The notes: generated by a model not told the origin, from the letters alone. Counted from the stretch's first letter, positions 16,922 through 25,189 are shown. The stretch is 64,000 nucleotides of DNA from UBA1664 sp964531715 (GCA_964531715.1 CAZHEE010000002.1:62001-126000), one strand, 5' to 3'. A program made the numbers and translations.

Positions 16922-17353
16922 TTATTTTGTACACGGAGAATCGGAGGCGCGGAGAGTGAGCCTGTGAATACCATCTTTTATAAGATTTGCATTAAAATTA
17001 ATCAGTAAACCTATAGGAAGCCCGGTGGCTTTTAAGTATGCAATCGTTTGCGCTTTGTGAATAGGATGAATTTTTTCTACTGATTTAAGTTCTAATAAAA
17101 CTGAATTTTCGACTATTAGATCAAAACGATATTGGGAATTTAAAACAGTATCTTTATAGGGTATTTTGAAATTAACCTGCCTTTGATAGCCCAAATTCTT
17201 TTTGCTAAGCTCGTAAATCAAAGCATCTTCATAATTTATCTCTAAAAAACCAGGTCCCAGCGTTTTGTGAACTTGAAAAACACACTCAACTATTTGACCT
17301 GAAATATTATTCAAATCATCTGACAAATCTTGATGTCGTTTCATTTGTAGCAT
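16922..17353 (-). CDS. GxxExxY-family PD-(D/E)XK-like protein (copy 1)
   Basis: Small protein of the GxxExxY family, whose fold is believed to be PD-(D/E)XK nuclease-like; function not established. The family motif is GFLEINY, and the nuclease-like core is FDLIVENSVLLELKSV (Asp...Glu-Leu-Lys). I chose the ATG at 17353, with GGAG 8 bp upstream; the frame extends further up only through the terminal repeat. The last ~10 residues (LRASDSPCTK) are encoded by the other terminal repeat. It lies between fabI and fabB, in their direction, as the sole gene of the element 16931-17385. Confidence 0.85.
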   Translation of the reverse strand: MLQMKRHQDLSDDLNNISGQIVECVFQVHKTLGPGFLEINYEDALIYELSKKNLGYQRQVNFKIPYKDTVLNSQYRFDLIVENSVLLELKSVEKIHPIHKAQTIAYLKATGLPIGLLINFNANLIKDGIHRLTLRASDSPCTK

Positions 17354-17385
17354 TAAATTATCTCCGAAACTCCGAACCTCCGTGT
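16931..17385. mobile_element. kind-B cassette 1 carrying a GxxExxY gene
   Basis: A 455 bp unit with 24-bp imperfect terminal inverted repeats (19 of 24 match by eye). The left end reads ACACGGAG, AATCGGAG, GCGCGGAG. The right end at 17362-17385, read inverted, is ACACGGAG, GTTCGGAG, TTTCGGAG. Each end is three 8-bp units finishing in GGAG. The right end starts 3 bp after the fabB stop. No clear target-site duplication is visible. Confidence 0.75.
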
Positions 17386-17388
17386 AAA

Positions 17389-18618
17389 TCAATTCCTAAA
17401 TTTCTTAACAGCCAAGGTGCAGTTCGTACCGCCAAAGCCGAAACTGTTGGATAACATGACATCATGGTTGACGTTATCAACTCTGCTGGTGGCTATCGGA
17501 TATTCTTTCGCGCCCTCATCTAATGTCTCAATATTGATTGAAGGCGCAACAAAATTTTCTTGCATCATGAGCAGGCAATAAATCGTCTCCTGAACACCTG
17601 TTGCACCCAGAGAATGCCCCGTCATCGACTTTGTTGCACTGATATGCGGTAAATCTTTGCCAGCTAACACTTCGCCGATGGCTTCCAGTTCACCAATGTC
17701 ACCGACAGGTGTGGAGGTCCCGTGCGTGTTGATATAGGTCACATTGCCATCAACGGTTTCAAGTGCCTTTAACATGGCGCGTTTGCCGCCTTCACCACTG
17801 GGCGCAACCATGTCATAACCGTCACTTGTTGCGCCATAGCCGACAATCTCGCCATAGATTTTCGCTCCACGGGCAAGTGCGTGCTCCAACTCTTCCAGAA
17901 CAACTACGCCGCCGCCGCCTGCAATAACAAAGCCGTCGCGGCTTTCATCATAGGCACGTGCGGCTTTTTCAGGCGTGTCATTATATTTCGAAGACATCGC
18001 ACCCATCGCGTCGAACAGGACGGATAATGTCCAATCCAATTCCTCACCACCACCGGCGAACATAATATCCTGCTTCCCCCATTGGATAAGTTCGGCCGCA
18101 TTGCCGATACAGTGGGATGAGGTCGCACAAGCCGAGGAAATCGTATAATTCACTCCCTTAATCTTGAAATTGGTCGAGGCGGTTGCGGATGTGGTTGAGC
18201 ACATGCATTTTGGCACGGCAAATGGCCCGACACGTTTAGGTCCCTTCTCCCGAGTGATATCCGCCGCGGCAACCTGAGCGCGCGTTGATGGGCCGCCAGA
18301 ACCGACAATGATGCCTGTACGCTCGTTGGAGACTTGTTCTTCACTTAAGCCTGCATCGGCAATGGCTTGCTCCATCGAGAGATGGGTATAGGCCGCCGCC
18401 TCGCCCATAAAACGGAGGAGCCGTTTATCGATTTCATCTTCCAGAGTTATATCCGGCTTCCCATGAATTTGGGAGCGAAATCCCATCTCGGCATAATCTT
18501 TAGAGAAGCTAATGCCGCTCTTACCCTCTTTAAGAGAGGCAAGCACTTCCTCTTTGTTATTGCCTATACAAGATATGATACCTATTCCTGTAATAACGAC
18601 GCGACGTGTGTTGTTCAT
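17389..18618 (-). CDS. fabB: beta-ketoacyl-ACP synthase I
   Basis: Condenses malonyl-ACP with acyl-ACP; FabB with FabA gives the anaerobic route to unsaturated fatty acids. The catalytic triad is Cys164 (SSACATSSHCIG), His299 (NTHGTSTPVGD) and His335 (KSMTGHSLGATG). Length 409 is typical. It lies between fabA (upstream) and fabI (downstream), an arrangement known from alphaproteobacteria, but both gaps here contain GxxExxY cassettes. Confidence 0.96.
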   Translation of the reverse strand: MNNTRRVVITGIGIISCIGNNKEEVLASLKEGKSGISFSKDYAEMGFRSQIHGKPDITLEDEIDKRLLRFMGEAAAYTHLSMEQAIADAGLSEEQVSNERTGIIVGSGGPSTRAQVAAADITREKGPKRVGPFAVPKCMCSTTSATASTNFKIKGVNYTISSACATSSHCIGNAAELIQWGKQDIMFAGGGEELDWTLSVLFDAMGAMSSKYNDTPEKAARAYDESRDGFVIAGGGGVVVLEELEHALARGAKIYGEIVGYGATSDGYDMVAPSGEGGKRAMLKALETVDGNVTYINTHGTSTPVGDIGELEAIGEVLAGKDLPHISATKSMTGHSLGATGVQETIYCLLMMQENFVAPSINIETLDEGAKEYPIATSRVDNVNHDVMLSNSFGFGGTNCTLAVKKFRN

Positions 18619-18637
18619 GAGCTACACCTTATATTTT

Positions 18638-19083
18638 ACCACTAAGGGCACAAAGATCACTAAGTTAATTTGAAAACCTTTTTATTCCATTTTTTATAAG
18701 CGGTACATTAAAATTAATCAGTAATCCTGTTTTTATATTTGAATGTTTTAAGTATGTTAAAATTTGAGCATCATAGACTGGATGCATTTTATCAACTGAT
18801 TTCAATTCGAGAATAAGGCAATTTTCAACAATAAAATCCAATCTATAACCACATTCAACCTTATGACCATCATAGTTTACTTTTAGCGGAAATTGTCTTT
18901 TGAAATTCAAATTTCTTCTTTGCATTTCAAAAGCAAGGCAAGATTCATAGCAATTTTCCAACAAACCCGCACCTAAAGTTTTGTGAACTTTAAAAATACA
19001 ATCAACGACGATTTTTGAAATGTCGCTTGTGTTTTCTTTTGTCAGCATCAAAAACCCTTAGTGCTCTTCGTGTTCTTAGTGGT
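18638..19083. mobile_element. kind-B cassette 2 carrying a GxxExxY gene
   Basis: 446 bp between 27-bp inverted repeats (23 of 27 match by eye). Left 18638-18664: ACCACTAAG, GGCACAAAG, ATCACTAAG. Right 19057-19083, read inverted: ACCACTAAG, AACACGAAG, AGCACTAAG. Both ends are preceded by TTTT outside the repeat. The GxxExxY stop codon abuts the left repeat. Confidence 0.78.
18665..19051 (-). CDS. GxxExxY-family PD-(D/E)XK-like protein (copy 2)
   Basis: 128 residues; family motif GLLENCY, nuclease-like core LDFIVENCLILELKSVDKMHP. It is clearly homologous to copies 1 and 3 but far from identical, so the copies are not recent duplicates. The ATG ATG start is at 19051-19046 and no strong SD is seen. 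It lies between fabB and fabA in the same direction, entirely inside the terminal repeats of the cassette 18638-19083. Confidence 0.85.
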   Translation of the reverse strand: MMLTKENTSDISKIVVDCIFKVHKTLGAGLLENCYESCLAFEMQRRNLNFKRQFPLKVNYDGHKVECGYRLDFIVENCLILELKSVDKMHPVYDAQILTYLKHSNIKTGLLINFNVPLIKNGIKRFSN

Positions 19084-19184
19084 GAAAATTACATGCTATA
19101 CGTATAATCACAAAATTCAAAGGTAGTACCCACCCGTATTAAGTAAGGCTAGTCTGTTCTCATTATTTTATATTTAAATGTTAT

Positions 19185-19313
19185 ACCACTAAGGGCACTA
19201 AGATCACTAAATTAATTATAAACTTTTTTATTTCTTTTTAGACCCTGAAACAAGTTCAGGGTGACTAAATTAGGAGTTAAAAAACCCTTAGTGCCCTTCG
19301 TGTTCTTAGTGGT
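19185..19313. mobile_element. gene-less kind-B element next to fabA
   Basis: 129 bp bounded by inverted repeats of the same type as cassette 2: left 19185-19211, right 19287-19313 (21 of 27 match by eye). The interior has no ORF but includes GACCCTGAAACAAGTTCAGGGTGAC, a hairpin around 19240-19264. The ~30 bp after its right end, which is the fabA 3' end, is nearly repeated after the right end of cassette 2 (19084-19110). Confidence 0.65.
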
Positions 19314-19318
19314 GAAAA

Positions 19319-19876
19319 TTACATACTATCCGTATTATCAAAAAGCCCGACGCGCATATCCTTTGCCTCATAAATAACTTTTTCATCGGCAACCACGCGA
19401 CCATCGGCAATCCCAAGCACAAGCTTACGGTTAATCATACGCTTGATATCCACCTCATAACGCACCAATTTTGTTGTGGGTAAAATTTGCCCTGTGAATT
19501 TGAGGTCACCGAGACCGAGCGCACGTCCCGAGCCTTGCGTTCCCGTCCAACCCAAATAAAAGCCAGTTAATTGCCAAAGCGCATCAAGCCCGAGGCAACC
19601 CGGCATAACAGGGTCACCCTCAAAATGGCATTCAAAGAACCATAAGTCTGGCGTGATATCGAACTCCGCCACAACCTGCCCCTTGCCATACTCCCCGCCA
19701 TCCTCGGTTATGGAGGTTATACGGTCGAACATCAGCATGGGCGGGAGAGGTAATTGCGCGTTTCCTGCGCCAAATAACTGCCCTTTGCCGCATTGGATCA
19801 GCTCATCTTTAATGTAACTATTTTGCGGGGTATAGGCCATCTCCCCGTCTTTTGTGGCTCTCATGATTTGTGTCAT
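19319..19876 (-). CDS. fabA: 3-hydroxydecanoyl-ACP dehydratase/isomerase
   Basis: Dehydrates 3-hydroxydecanoyl-ACP and isomerises the trans-2 to the cis-3 product, the entry to unsaturated fatty acids. The active His84 (FECHFEGDPVMPGCLG) and Asp98 (GLDALWQL) are present. Starting at Met13 (19840) would give 173 residues with His72, close to E. coli FabA; the annotated start keeps 12 extra residues and neither start has a good SD. The last codons (TDSM, stop) abut the right end of a repeat element. Confidence 0.95.
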   Translation of the reverse strand: MTQIMRATKDGEMAYTPQNSYIKDELIQCGKGQLFGAGNAQLPLPPMLMFDRITSITEDGGEYGKGQVVAEFDITPDLWFFECHFEGDPVMPGCLGLDALWQLTGFYLGWTGTQGSGRALGLGDLKFTGQILPTTKLVRYEVDIKRMINRKLVLGIADGRVVADEKVIYEAKDMRVGLFDNTDSM

Positions 19877-19897
19877 GAGAAGATATATAAAGCGGTT

Positions 19898-20869
19898 TCA
19901 GCGCATGTTCAAGAATGAATTATAACTTCCTTGCAGGCAAGATAGCGCGAGAGGCGTCACGACACAGGCATCCATGTCCGGGTCATCCCCTGCCGCCGCG
20001 ACCGCCATCATGCGCCCTGTCGCCTTTGCAATCAGCATGGATTTTAAATCCGGGTCGACTATCCCCATCACGGTAAAGAGCGGTTTTGCAATCACATCAA
20101 TCCCATTTGCCTTATGATGGGGGATATAGGGTTGCGTATCATTGGCGGCGAGCATCGTATAAATCCCCGCATGTTCGGGCATGCCAAGGCGCATCGCCTC
20201 ATTCATCATGGTTTTCATCATAAAATCAAAATCATGGTCTATAACGGCAGGGCGCGACAGGCCGAGATTGTAAACCTCAATCACTTTGGCATGGTACCGC
20301 CCCGACAATGCCGCCATCGATTGCACGCAATCGCCGAGAGTCCAACCCTCCGTACCGATACAAATCTCAATCACATGGTCACAAAGGTGATGCAATAACT
20401 GCTCACCCGTCAGGCATGTGAGCGTGATGTCATAAAGCTTATCCCAAAAAGCCTGGTCATTACCGATTAATGACAAAAGTGACGCGCGAATATTGCGGAG
20501 CATGAGAAAAGATGTTTCGGGCGTTTCATCAAGATAAAGTCTGACAATCGCACGACCCAGCTCCAAATCCTTATCAAGCACAAAGGAGCGAACGGCGTAA
20601 TCTTCATCCGCCCACTGCGTTGCCTCAAGCCCGTCATGAAGCGGCTTGCACATATTAAAATAACTGTCGAGAGCCTCTTTCCAGTCCTCGTAATTGAGTA
20701 AGCATTCCGCCAACGCGCCTGCATAAAGGCGTATCAGGCGATTGTTATTCCCGTCACGGCATAAATCCGCAAATTTCGTGTGTAATGAGCCCGCAGCCTC
20801 AAAATGTCCGTAAACGACATTCACCATCGTATTATATCCCGAATGCGCCCTACCCTCTAAACAAGGCAA
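19898..20869 (-). CDS. hypothetical protein upstream of fabA
   Basis: 323 residues, helical, no membrane segment or signal peptide. The N-terminal half, with ALAECLLNYEDWKEALDSYFNMCKPLHDG, may contain TPR-like helices. I recognise no family. It is in the same direction as fabA, 21 bp upstream. The start at 20869 is uncertain: internal Met15 (MVNVVYGHFEAAG) is a plausible alternative. Confidence 0.55.
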   Translation of the reverse strand: MPCLEGRAHSGYNTMVNVVYGHFEAAGSLHTKFADLCRDGNNNRLIRLYAGALAECLLNYEDWKEALDSYFNMCKPLHDGLEATQWADEDYAVRSFVLDKDLELGRAIVRLYLDETPETSFLMLRNIRASLLSLIGNDQAFWDKLYDITLTCLTGEQLLHHLCDHVIEICIGTEGWTLGDCVQSMAALSGRYHAKVIEVYNLGLSRPAVIDHDFDFMMKTMMNEAMRLGMPEHAGIYTMLAANDTQPYIPHHKANGIDVIAKPLFTVMGIVDPDLKSMLIAKATGRMMAVAAAGDDPDMDACVVTPLALSCLQGSYNSFLNMR

Positions 20870-20934
20870 ACGCTGTCTTTATTATTTATGTTAGAACCCA
20901 CACCCGAACGGATATGAATCAAGATACTTAAAAG

Positions 20935-21429
20935 CTACTGAATTCGTTCATCATCGTAAACACCCCAAAGAGAATCACTTTGGATAAATCCACGATAGCC
21001 TTCGACAGAGACGCGACACCATGTACCGTCGCAAGAGCGGATGGTCATGATAACCTGAGGCTCTATAAGGGCGACAGCCCTCGCATCATCTGAATCCGAC
21101 CTTAAAATCGGCATAGCCTGCCTGGTAATCAGGAGTCCATGACGCTTGCCCGATAAAAGTGTGTGATGAACCCACCCCTCCTCACCTTCATGGTCACGAA
21201 TTTTGCGCCAGTTTTCGAACTCTTTCGTCACCTCGACAGGCAGGTTGTCACGCTCATACACCCATTTAATGGGATAGCGTTGCCCCGGACCGGTACGCGC
21301 AAAAACCTGATCTTTATTGAGTGAGACAAATCGTGGGATTGGAAAGCCGGTACCGCTTCCCTTCTCCTGCGCAAAAGCGTTGAGAGGAGAAAGCAGTATA
21401 ATAAAAGGGAGTAGGAGTAATAACTTCAT
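20935..21429 (-). CDS. SH3-domain exported protein
   Basis: A signal peptide (MKLLLLLPFIILLSPLNAFA) is followed by two bacterial SH3-like repeats (PF06347/SH3_4 type): VFARTGPGQRYPIKWVYERDNLPVEV...WRKIRDHEGEEGWVHHTLLSGKR, then a second ending CDGTWCRVSVEGYRGFIQSDSLWGVYDDE. Such proteins are periplasmic and thought to bind cell-wall material. Length 164 is typical for the alphaproteobacterial group. Confidence 0.8.
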   Translation of the reverse strand: MKLLLLLPFIILLSPLNAFAQEKGSGTGFPIPRFVSLNKDQVFARTGPGQRYPIKWVYERDNLPVEVTKEFENWRKIRDHEGEEGWVHHTLLSGKRHGLLITRQAMPILRSDSDDARAVALIEPQVIMTIRSCDGTWCRVSVEGYRGFIQSDSLWGVYDDERIQ

Positions 21430-21472
21430 CTAAGATATGAATATATAGAAATTTTAAAATAGAACAATATTC

Positions 21473-21572
21473 GTCATTGCCTGAATCTCGTTAGAGATTC
21501 TAAGGCAACCCAGCATAGCCTTTTCAATCCTAGATTCCCTTAGAATTTGATAAATCAAATTCAGGGAATGAC
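21473..21572. mobile_element. gene-less kind-A-like element (two hairpins)
   Basis: 100 bp with outer ends GTCATTGCCTGAAT and its inverted counterpart ATTCAGGGAATGAC. Each half is a hairpin: CTGAATCT with AGAGATTC in the first, AATTTGA with TCAAATT in the second. The stem sequence differs from the GCACG group but the layout and GTCATT ends are shared. Confidence 0.6.
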
Positions 21573-21604
21573 GATATTGAAGATTTAATTGCGCTTGAGT
21601 AAGA

Positions 21605-21689
21605 TGGTGCGGCTGGAGGGACTTGAACCCCCACGGGTCACCCCGCCAGAACCTAAATCTGGTGCGTCTACCAATTTCGCCACAGCCGC
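21605..21689 (-). tRNA. tRNA-Leu (anticodon TAG)
   Basis: An 85-nt class II tRNA. Acceptor GCGGCTG pairs with CAGCCGC; stem CCAGA/TCTGG encloses loop TTTAGGT with anticodon TAG. CCA is encoded at the 3' end. It decodes CUN codons. Confidence 0.95.
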
Positions 21690-21714
21690 GTTCCTTATCC
21701 TAATAGAGTATCAC

Positions 21715-21790
21715 TGGGGCGACTGACGGGGTTCGAACCCGCGACAGCTCGGACCACAACCGAGTGCTCTACCACTGAGCTACAATCGCC
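21715..21790 (-). tRNA. tRNA-His (anticodon GTG)
   Basis: 76 nt. Acceptor GGCGATTG pairs over eight bases with CAGTCGCC, so the extra G-1:C73 pair is genomically encoded. Loop TTGTGGT gives GTG. CCA is encoded. It lies 25 bp upstream of tRNA-Leu on the same strand, so the two are probably co-transcribed. Confidence 0.95.
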
Positions 21791-21803
21791 ATCGTGATTT
21801 ATA

Positions 21804-21822
21804 GTGTAATGCCTTATTACAC
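21804..21822. repeat. short perfect hairpin between tRNA-His and glnA
   Basis: GTGTAAT, spacer GCCTT, ATTACAC. It lies upstream of glnA and may be a remnant of a kind-A repeat, or a regulatory hairpin in the glnA leader. Confidence 0.4.
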
Positions 21823-21943
21823 GCCCTGCCGTCAAGTAAGAATTGCATTTTTCATGTTGATAGTCTGCGGCTTGCCCTTGCGCTTCGTCCGGATGCTTGT
21901 AATTGTGAAAAAGTTATATCATTATTTTTCAGGAGCAGTACGC

Positions 21944-23386
21944 ATGTCCAAAGTTATCAAGTCAGCCAAAAATATCACTGAATTTTTTAAAATTCTTGAT
22001 GCAAACGAAATTGAATTTGTTGATTTCCGCTTTACCGACAGCAAGGGGACAACACATCACATTACCTATGCACGGTCATTTGTCGATAAGTTTTTATTGA
22101 GAGACGGGTTCTATTTTGACGGTTCATCCATCGAAGGGTGGCAGGAAATTCACATGTCTGACATGCTGTTAAAACCTGATTTGGGTCGCATTTGCCTCGA
22201 CCCGTTTACGGCGCAACCGACAATGATTGTCTTTTGCGATGTTTATGACCCTGAAAGCGGCGAGCCATATAATCGTGACCCGCGCAGTATTGCCAAGGCC
22301 GCCGAGGCTTATGTCCGTGACAGCGGTGTTGCCGATACAGTCTATTTCGGACCGGAGGCCGAATTTTTCATCTTCGACAAGGTGAGCTATCACTCTAATA
22401 TGCACAGTGCGGGCTATAGCATCCAATCAGGCGAGACACCTGACCAAGGGATGAGTTTCGGCAGCGGTGAAAGTGGCGAGAACAATTCAGGTCATCGCCC
22501 GGGGATCAAGGGCGGCTACTTCCCGGTCGCGCCGGTTGATTCAGGGCAGGATATCCGCTCCGAAATGCTGTCAGTCCTTGATACTGTCGGCATTGAGGTT
22601 CAAAAGCATCATCATGAGGTTGCACCATCTCAAGGTGAAATCGGAATTGAATTTGATACGCTGACAGCTTGCGCCGATAATATGCAGATTTATAAATATG
22701 TGGTGAAAAATGTGGCTCATGCGTTTGGGCAAACGGCAACTTTTATGCCCAAACCTGTTTTTGGCGATAACGGCTCTGGCATGCATTGCCATCAATCTCT
22801 CTTTAATGGTGGTGAGCCTTTATTTGCAGGGGATAAATATGCCGACTTATCACAAACTTGCCTGCATTATATCGGTGGAATTATTAAACATGCAAAAGCG
22901 TTAAACGCGTTTACTAACCCGTCAACCAATTCCTATAAGCGTTTGGTTCCGGGTTATGAGGCACCTGTCCTCCTCACCTATTCTGCGCGTAATCGCTCTG
23001 CCTCATGCCGTATTCCGCTTGCAACATCGCAAAAGGCAAAGCGGGTTGAGGTGAGATTCCCCGACCCGACGGCCAACCCCTATTTGGCTTTTGCCGCAAT
23101 GTTGATGGCCGGACTTGACGGGATAAAAAATAAGATTGACCCGGGCAAGGCGATGGATATGAATTTGTATGAATTGAGTGGCGATGCACTCCGTGATATC
23201 CCGACAGTATGCCGCAGCCTCCGCGAAGCCTTGGACAGTCTTTCCGCCGATCATGATTTCTTGCTTCAGGGCAATGTGTTCACAAAGGATATGATTGAGG
23301 GCTATATCGGCTTAAAAATGGAAGAGGTTTTAAAATACGAAACCATGCCCCACCCCGCCGAATTTGAAATGTATTATAGCTGTTAG
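21944..23386 (+). CDS. glnA: glutamine synthetase type I
   Basis: Makes glutamine from glutamate, ammonia and ATP. I start at the ATG at 21944, with AGGAG 8 bp upstream, giving 480 residues; an open frame back to 21794 is an artefact overlapping the tRNA flank. Family motifs: DGSSIEGW, the metal and glutamate site FFGPEAEFF-type YFGPEAEFFIFD, NGSGMHCHQSL, and NPSTNSYKRLVPGYEAPV. Tyr409 in MNLYEL corresponds to the adenylylated tyrosine of enteric GlnA, so GlnE-type control is likely. A glnB gene, often adjacent in alphaproteobacteria, is not seen. Confidence 0.96.
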   Translation: MSKVIKSAKNITEFFKILDANEIEFVDFRFTDSKGTTHHITYARSFVDKFLLRDGFYFDGSSIEGWQEIHMSDMLLKPDLGRICLDPFTAQPTMIVFCDVYDPESGEPYNRDPRSIAKAAEAYVRDSGVADTVYFGPEAEFFIFDKVSYHSNMHSAGYSIQSGETPDQGMSFGSGESGENNSGHRPGIKGGYFPVAPVDSGQDIRSEMLSVLDTVGIEVQKHHHEVAPSQGEIGIEFDTLTACADNMQIYKYVVKNVAHAFGQTATFMPKPVFGDNGSGMHCHQSLFNGGEPLFAGDKYADLSQTCLHYIGGIIKHAKALNAFTNPSTNSYKRLVPGYEAPVLLTYSARNRSASCRIPLATSQKAKRVEVRFPDPTANPYLAFAAMLMAGLDGIKNKIDPGKAMDMNLYELSGDALRDIPTVCRSLREALDSLSADHDFLLQGNVFTKDMIEGYIGLKMEEVLKYETMPHPAEFEMYYSC

Positions 23387-23429
23387 TTTATTGTTATCGG
23401 AATATTAGCCTGTTAAAAAAAATCTCTTT

Positions 23430-24728
23430 TTAAACACCGATGAGGAGGCGTGACGGGTCTTCTAATGCTTCTTTTATACGCACGAGGAATGATACAGACT
23501 CGCGCCCATCAACAATTTTATGGTCATAGGACAGCGCGACATACATCATCGGACGCGCTTGTATTGAGCCATCCGGCATGACAACAGGACGTTGTTGTGT
23601 CTTATGCATCCCCAAAATCGCCGATTGCGGGCGGTTCAAAATCGGTGTGGACATCATGGAGCCGAATACACCGCCATTGGTGATGGTGAATGTGCCACCC
23701 GTCATCTCCGCCATGGAGAGTTTCCCGTCACGGGCTCGGCCTGCCAAATCACCGATTTCAAGTTCAATATCCGCGAATGACTTCTGATCCGCCTCCCGAA
23801 TAACCGGCACGACCAGCCCTTGCGGTGTGGACACGGCCACCCCGATATCATAGTAGTTTTTATAGATCATATCCGTTCCGTCAATTTCCGCATTTACGGC
23901 CGGAAATTCTTGTAAGGCCTGTACGGCAGCCTTGACAAAAATCGACATAAAGCCCAGTTTGACGCCATGTTTTTTCTCAAATTTATCTTTATAGGCATTC
24001 CGAATATCAATGTAATTACCCATATCAATTTCATTGAAAGTCGTGAGAATTGCCGCCTCGTTTTGAGCCTCTTTCAGGCGTGACGCAATCGTCTGGCGCA
24101 GCTTCGTCATCCGCACGCGTTCCTCACGATCTTTTGTTTCGCGTGGTAGGCTTGATTTAGGCGCAGTTTCAACCGCGCTTGTATTGGCTTCGGCTTGAGG
24201 GGTCGACTCAAGATAATTATGGCGACTTTCAAGGTAAGTCAGCACATCTTCTTTCGTAATGCGCCCCCCCTTGCCCGTCCCGGTTACGGCAGAGGCATCG
24301 AGATTATTGTCATTCAATAATTTCCGAACAGCAGGGGAAAGCTTAAATTTGTCATCCTGAGCGGAAGACGCATCAGCGTCTGAAGTCGAAGGATCTTTTT
24401 CAGCTATTTTGTCTTTAGATCCCTCTACGGAAATTACCCCGGACTCTGATCCGGGGCTCGGGATGACAGTCGCAGGCTTCACATTCTCATTACCTGCTTC
24501 ACCCAGCTCACCTAGCAATGCGCCGACCTCGACCGTTTCACCCTCTTTCGCGGAGATTGAGATGATTGTGCCGGCCTCGGGCGCGTTAACCTCCAAAGTG
24601 ACCTTGTCGGTTTCAAGCTCGACCAAAGGCTCATCGGCATTCACCGCATCACCTTCATTTTTAAGCCATTTCGCGATAATGGCTTCGGTTACTGATTCAC
24701 CTAATTGCGGTACTTTTATCTCGGTCAT
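23430..24728 (-). CDS. sucB: 2-oxoglutarate dehydrogenase E2 (dihydrolipoyl succinyltransferase)
   Basis: Transfers succinyl groups to CoA in the TCA cycle. Domains: lipoyl domain (1-76) with lipoylated Lys42 in ELETDKVTLEV; peripheral subunit-binding domain (~128-166, KLSPAVRKLL...GGRITKEDVLTYL); catalytic domain with His403 in HKIVDG. The lipoylation route would use LipB encoded at 9657. The linker at residues 87-126 is encoded by a palindromic repeat inserted in frame. sucA lies upstream, separated by a GxxExxY cassette. Length 432 is normal to slightly long. Confidence 0.96.
   Translation of the reverse strand: MTEIKVPQLGESVTEAIIAKWLKNEGDAVNADEPLVELETDKVTLEVNAPEAGTIISISAKEGETVEVGALLGELGEAGNENVKPATVIPSPGSESGVISVEGSKDKIAEKDPSTSDADASSAQDDKFKLSPAVRKLLNDNNLDASAVTGTGKGGRITKEDVLTYLESRHNYLESTPQAEANTSAVETAPKSSLPRETKDREERVRMTKLRQTIASRLKEAQNEAAILTTFNEIDMGNYIDIRNAYKDKFEKKHGVKLGFMSIFVKAAVQALQEFPAVNAEIDGTDMIYKNYYDIGVAVSTPQGLVVPVIREADQKSFADIELEIGDLAGRARDGKLSMAEMTGGTFTITNGGVFGSMMSTPILNRPQSAILGMHKTQQRPVVMPDGSIQARPMMYVALSYDHKIVDGRESVSFLVRIKEALEDPSRLLIGV
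24351..24467. repeat. GTCATCC-family element in frame within sucB
   Basis: 117 bp (39 codons) with inverted ends GTCATCCTGAGC and GCTCGGGATGAC, and an inner inverted pair GAAGGATC / GATCCCTC. It encodes the linker between the lipoyl and subunit-binding domains. Sister copies lie outside genes at 32655-32739, 45823-45895 and 48850-48933. Confidence 0.75.
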
Positions 24729-24746
24729 ATTCTAACTGCCTTTTTA

Positions 24747-25189
24747 AACTATGAGTATAAAGAGTTTTATGAGTAATGTTCATACTCTTTTAATGTGTAA
24801 CGCTTTATACCGTATTTCAAACTTTTTGTTTTAAAATTCAACAATAGACCAATCGGCTTTTTCATTAAATGCATATAATTTAATATTTGAGCCTCATGAA
24901 GCGGTAAAATTGTATCCACTGTTTTTAGCTCGATTATTACTCTATTTTCAACAACCAAGTCAGCTTTGAAAGCATTTGCTATTTTTAAATCTTCGTATTC
25001 GATGTTGATTGGCGCTTGCCTTACAACTTCTAAAGTTTTTCTTAATTCATAATACAAACATTCTTCATAAACGGACTCCAATAATCCTACACCAAGTTTT
25101 GTGTGCACCTTAAAGGCAAGCTCAAGTATTTTGCCACTCAGTTGAGATTGCTCGGGCGAAAACTCTTTCAACTCATTACCCTCATAGTT
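24747..25189. mobile_element. kind-B cassette 3 carrying a GxxExxY gene
   Basis: 443 bp between 27-bp inverted repeats (21 of 27 match by eye). Left 24747-24773: AACTATGAG, TATAAAGAG, TTTTATGAG. Right 25163-25189, read inverted: AACTATGAG, GGTAATGAG, TTGAAAGAG. Each has three 9-bp units ending in GAG, the architecture of cassettes 1 and 2 with different sequence. The GxxExxY stop codon lies inside the left repeat and the start codon directly abuts the right one. Confidence 0.7.

Noticed and set aside
16906..16974. Longer FabI N-terminus (23 extra residues)
   Set aside because: Those codons are the end of a mobile element; the ATG at 16905 matches the FabI family start.
21877..21900. Sigma-54 promoter upstream of glnA
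   Set aside because: The GG...GC spacing in the GGCTTGCCCTTGCGC stretch is one base short of the required 10 bp; not convincing.
21794..21943. 50-residue N-terminal extension of glutamine synthetase
   Set aside because: No family match; a strong AGGAG precedes the ATG at 21944, which gives the normal length.
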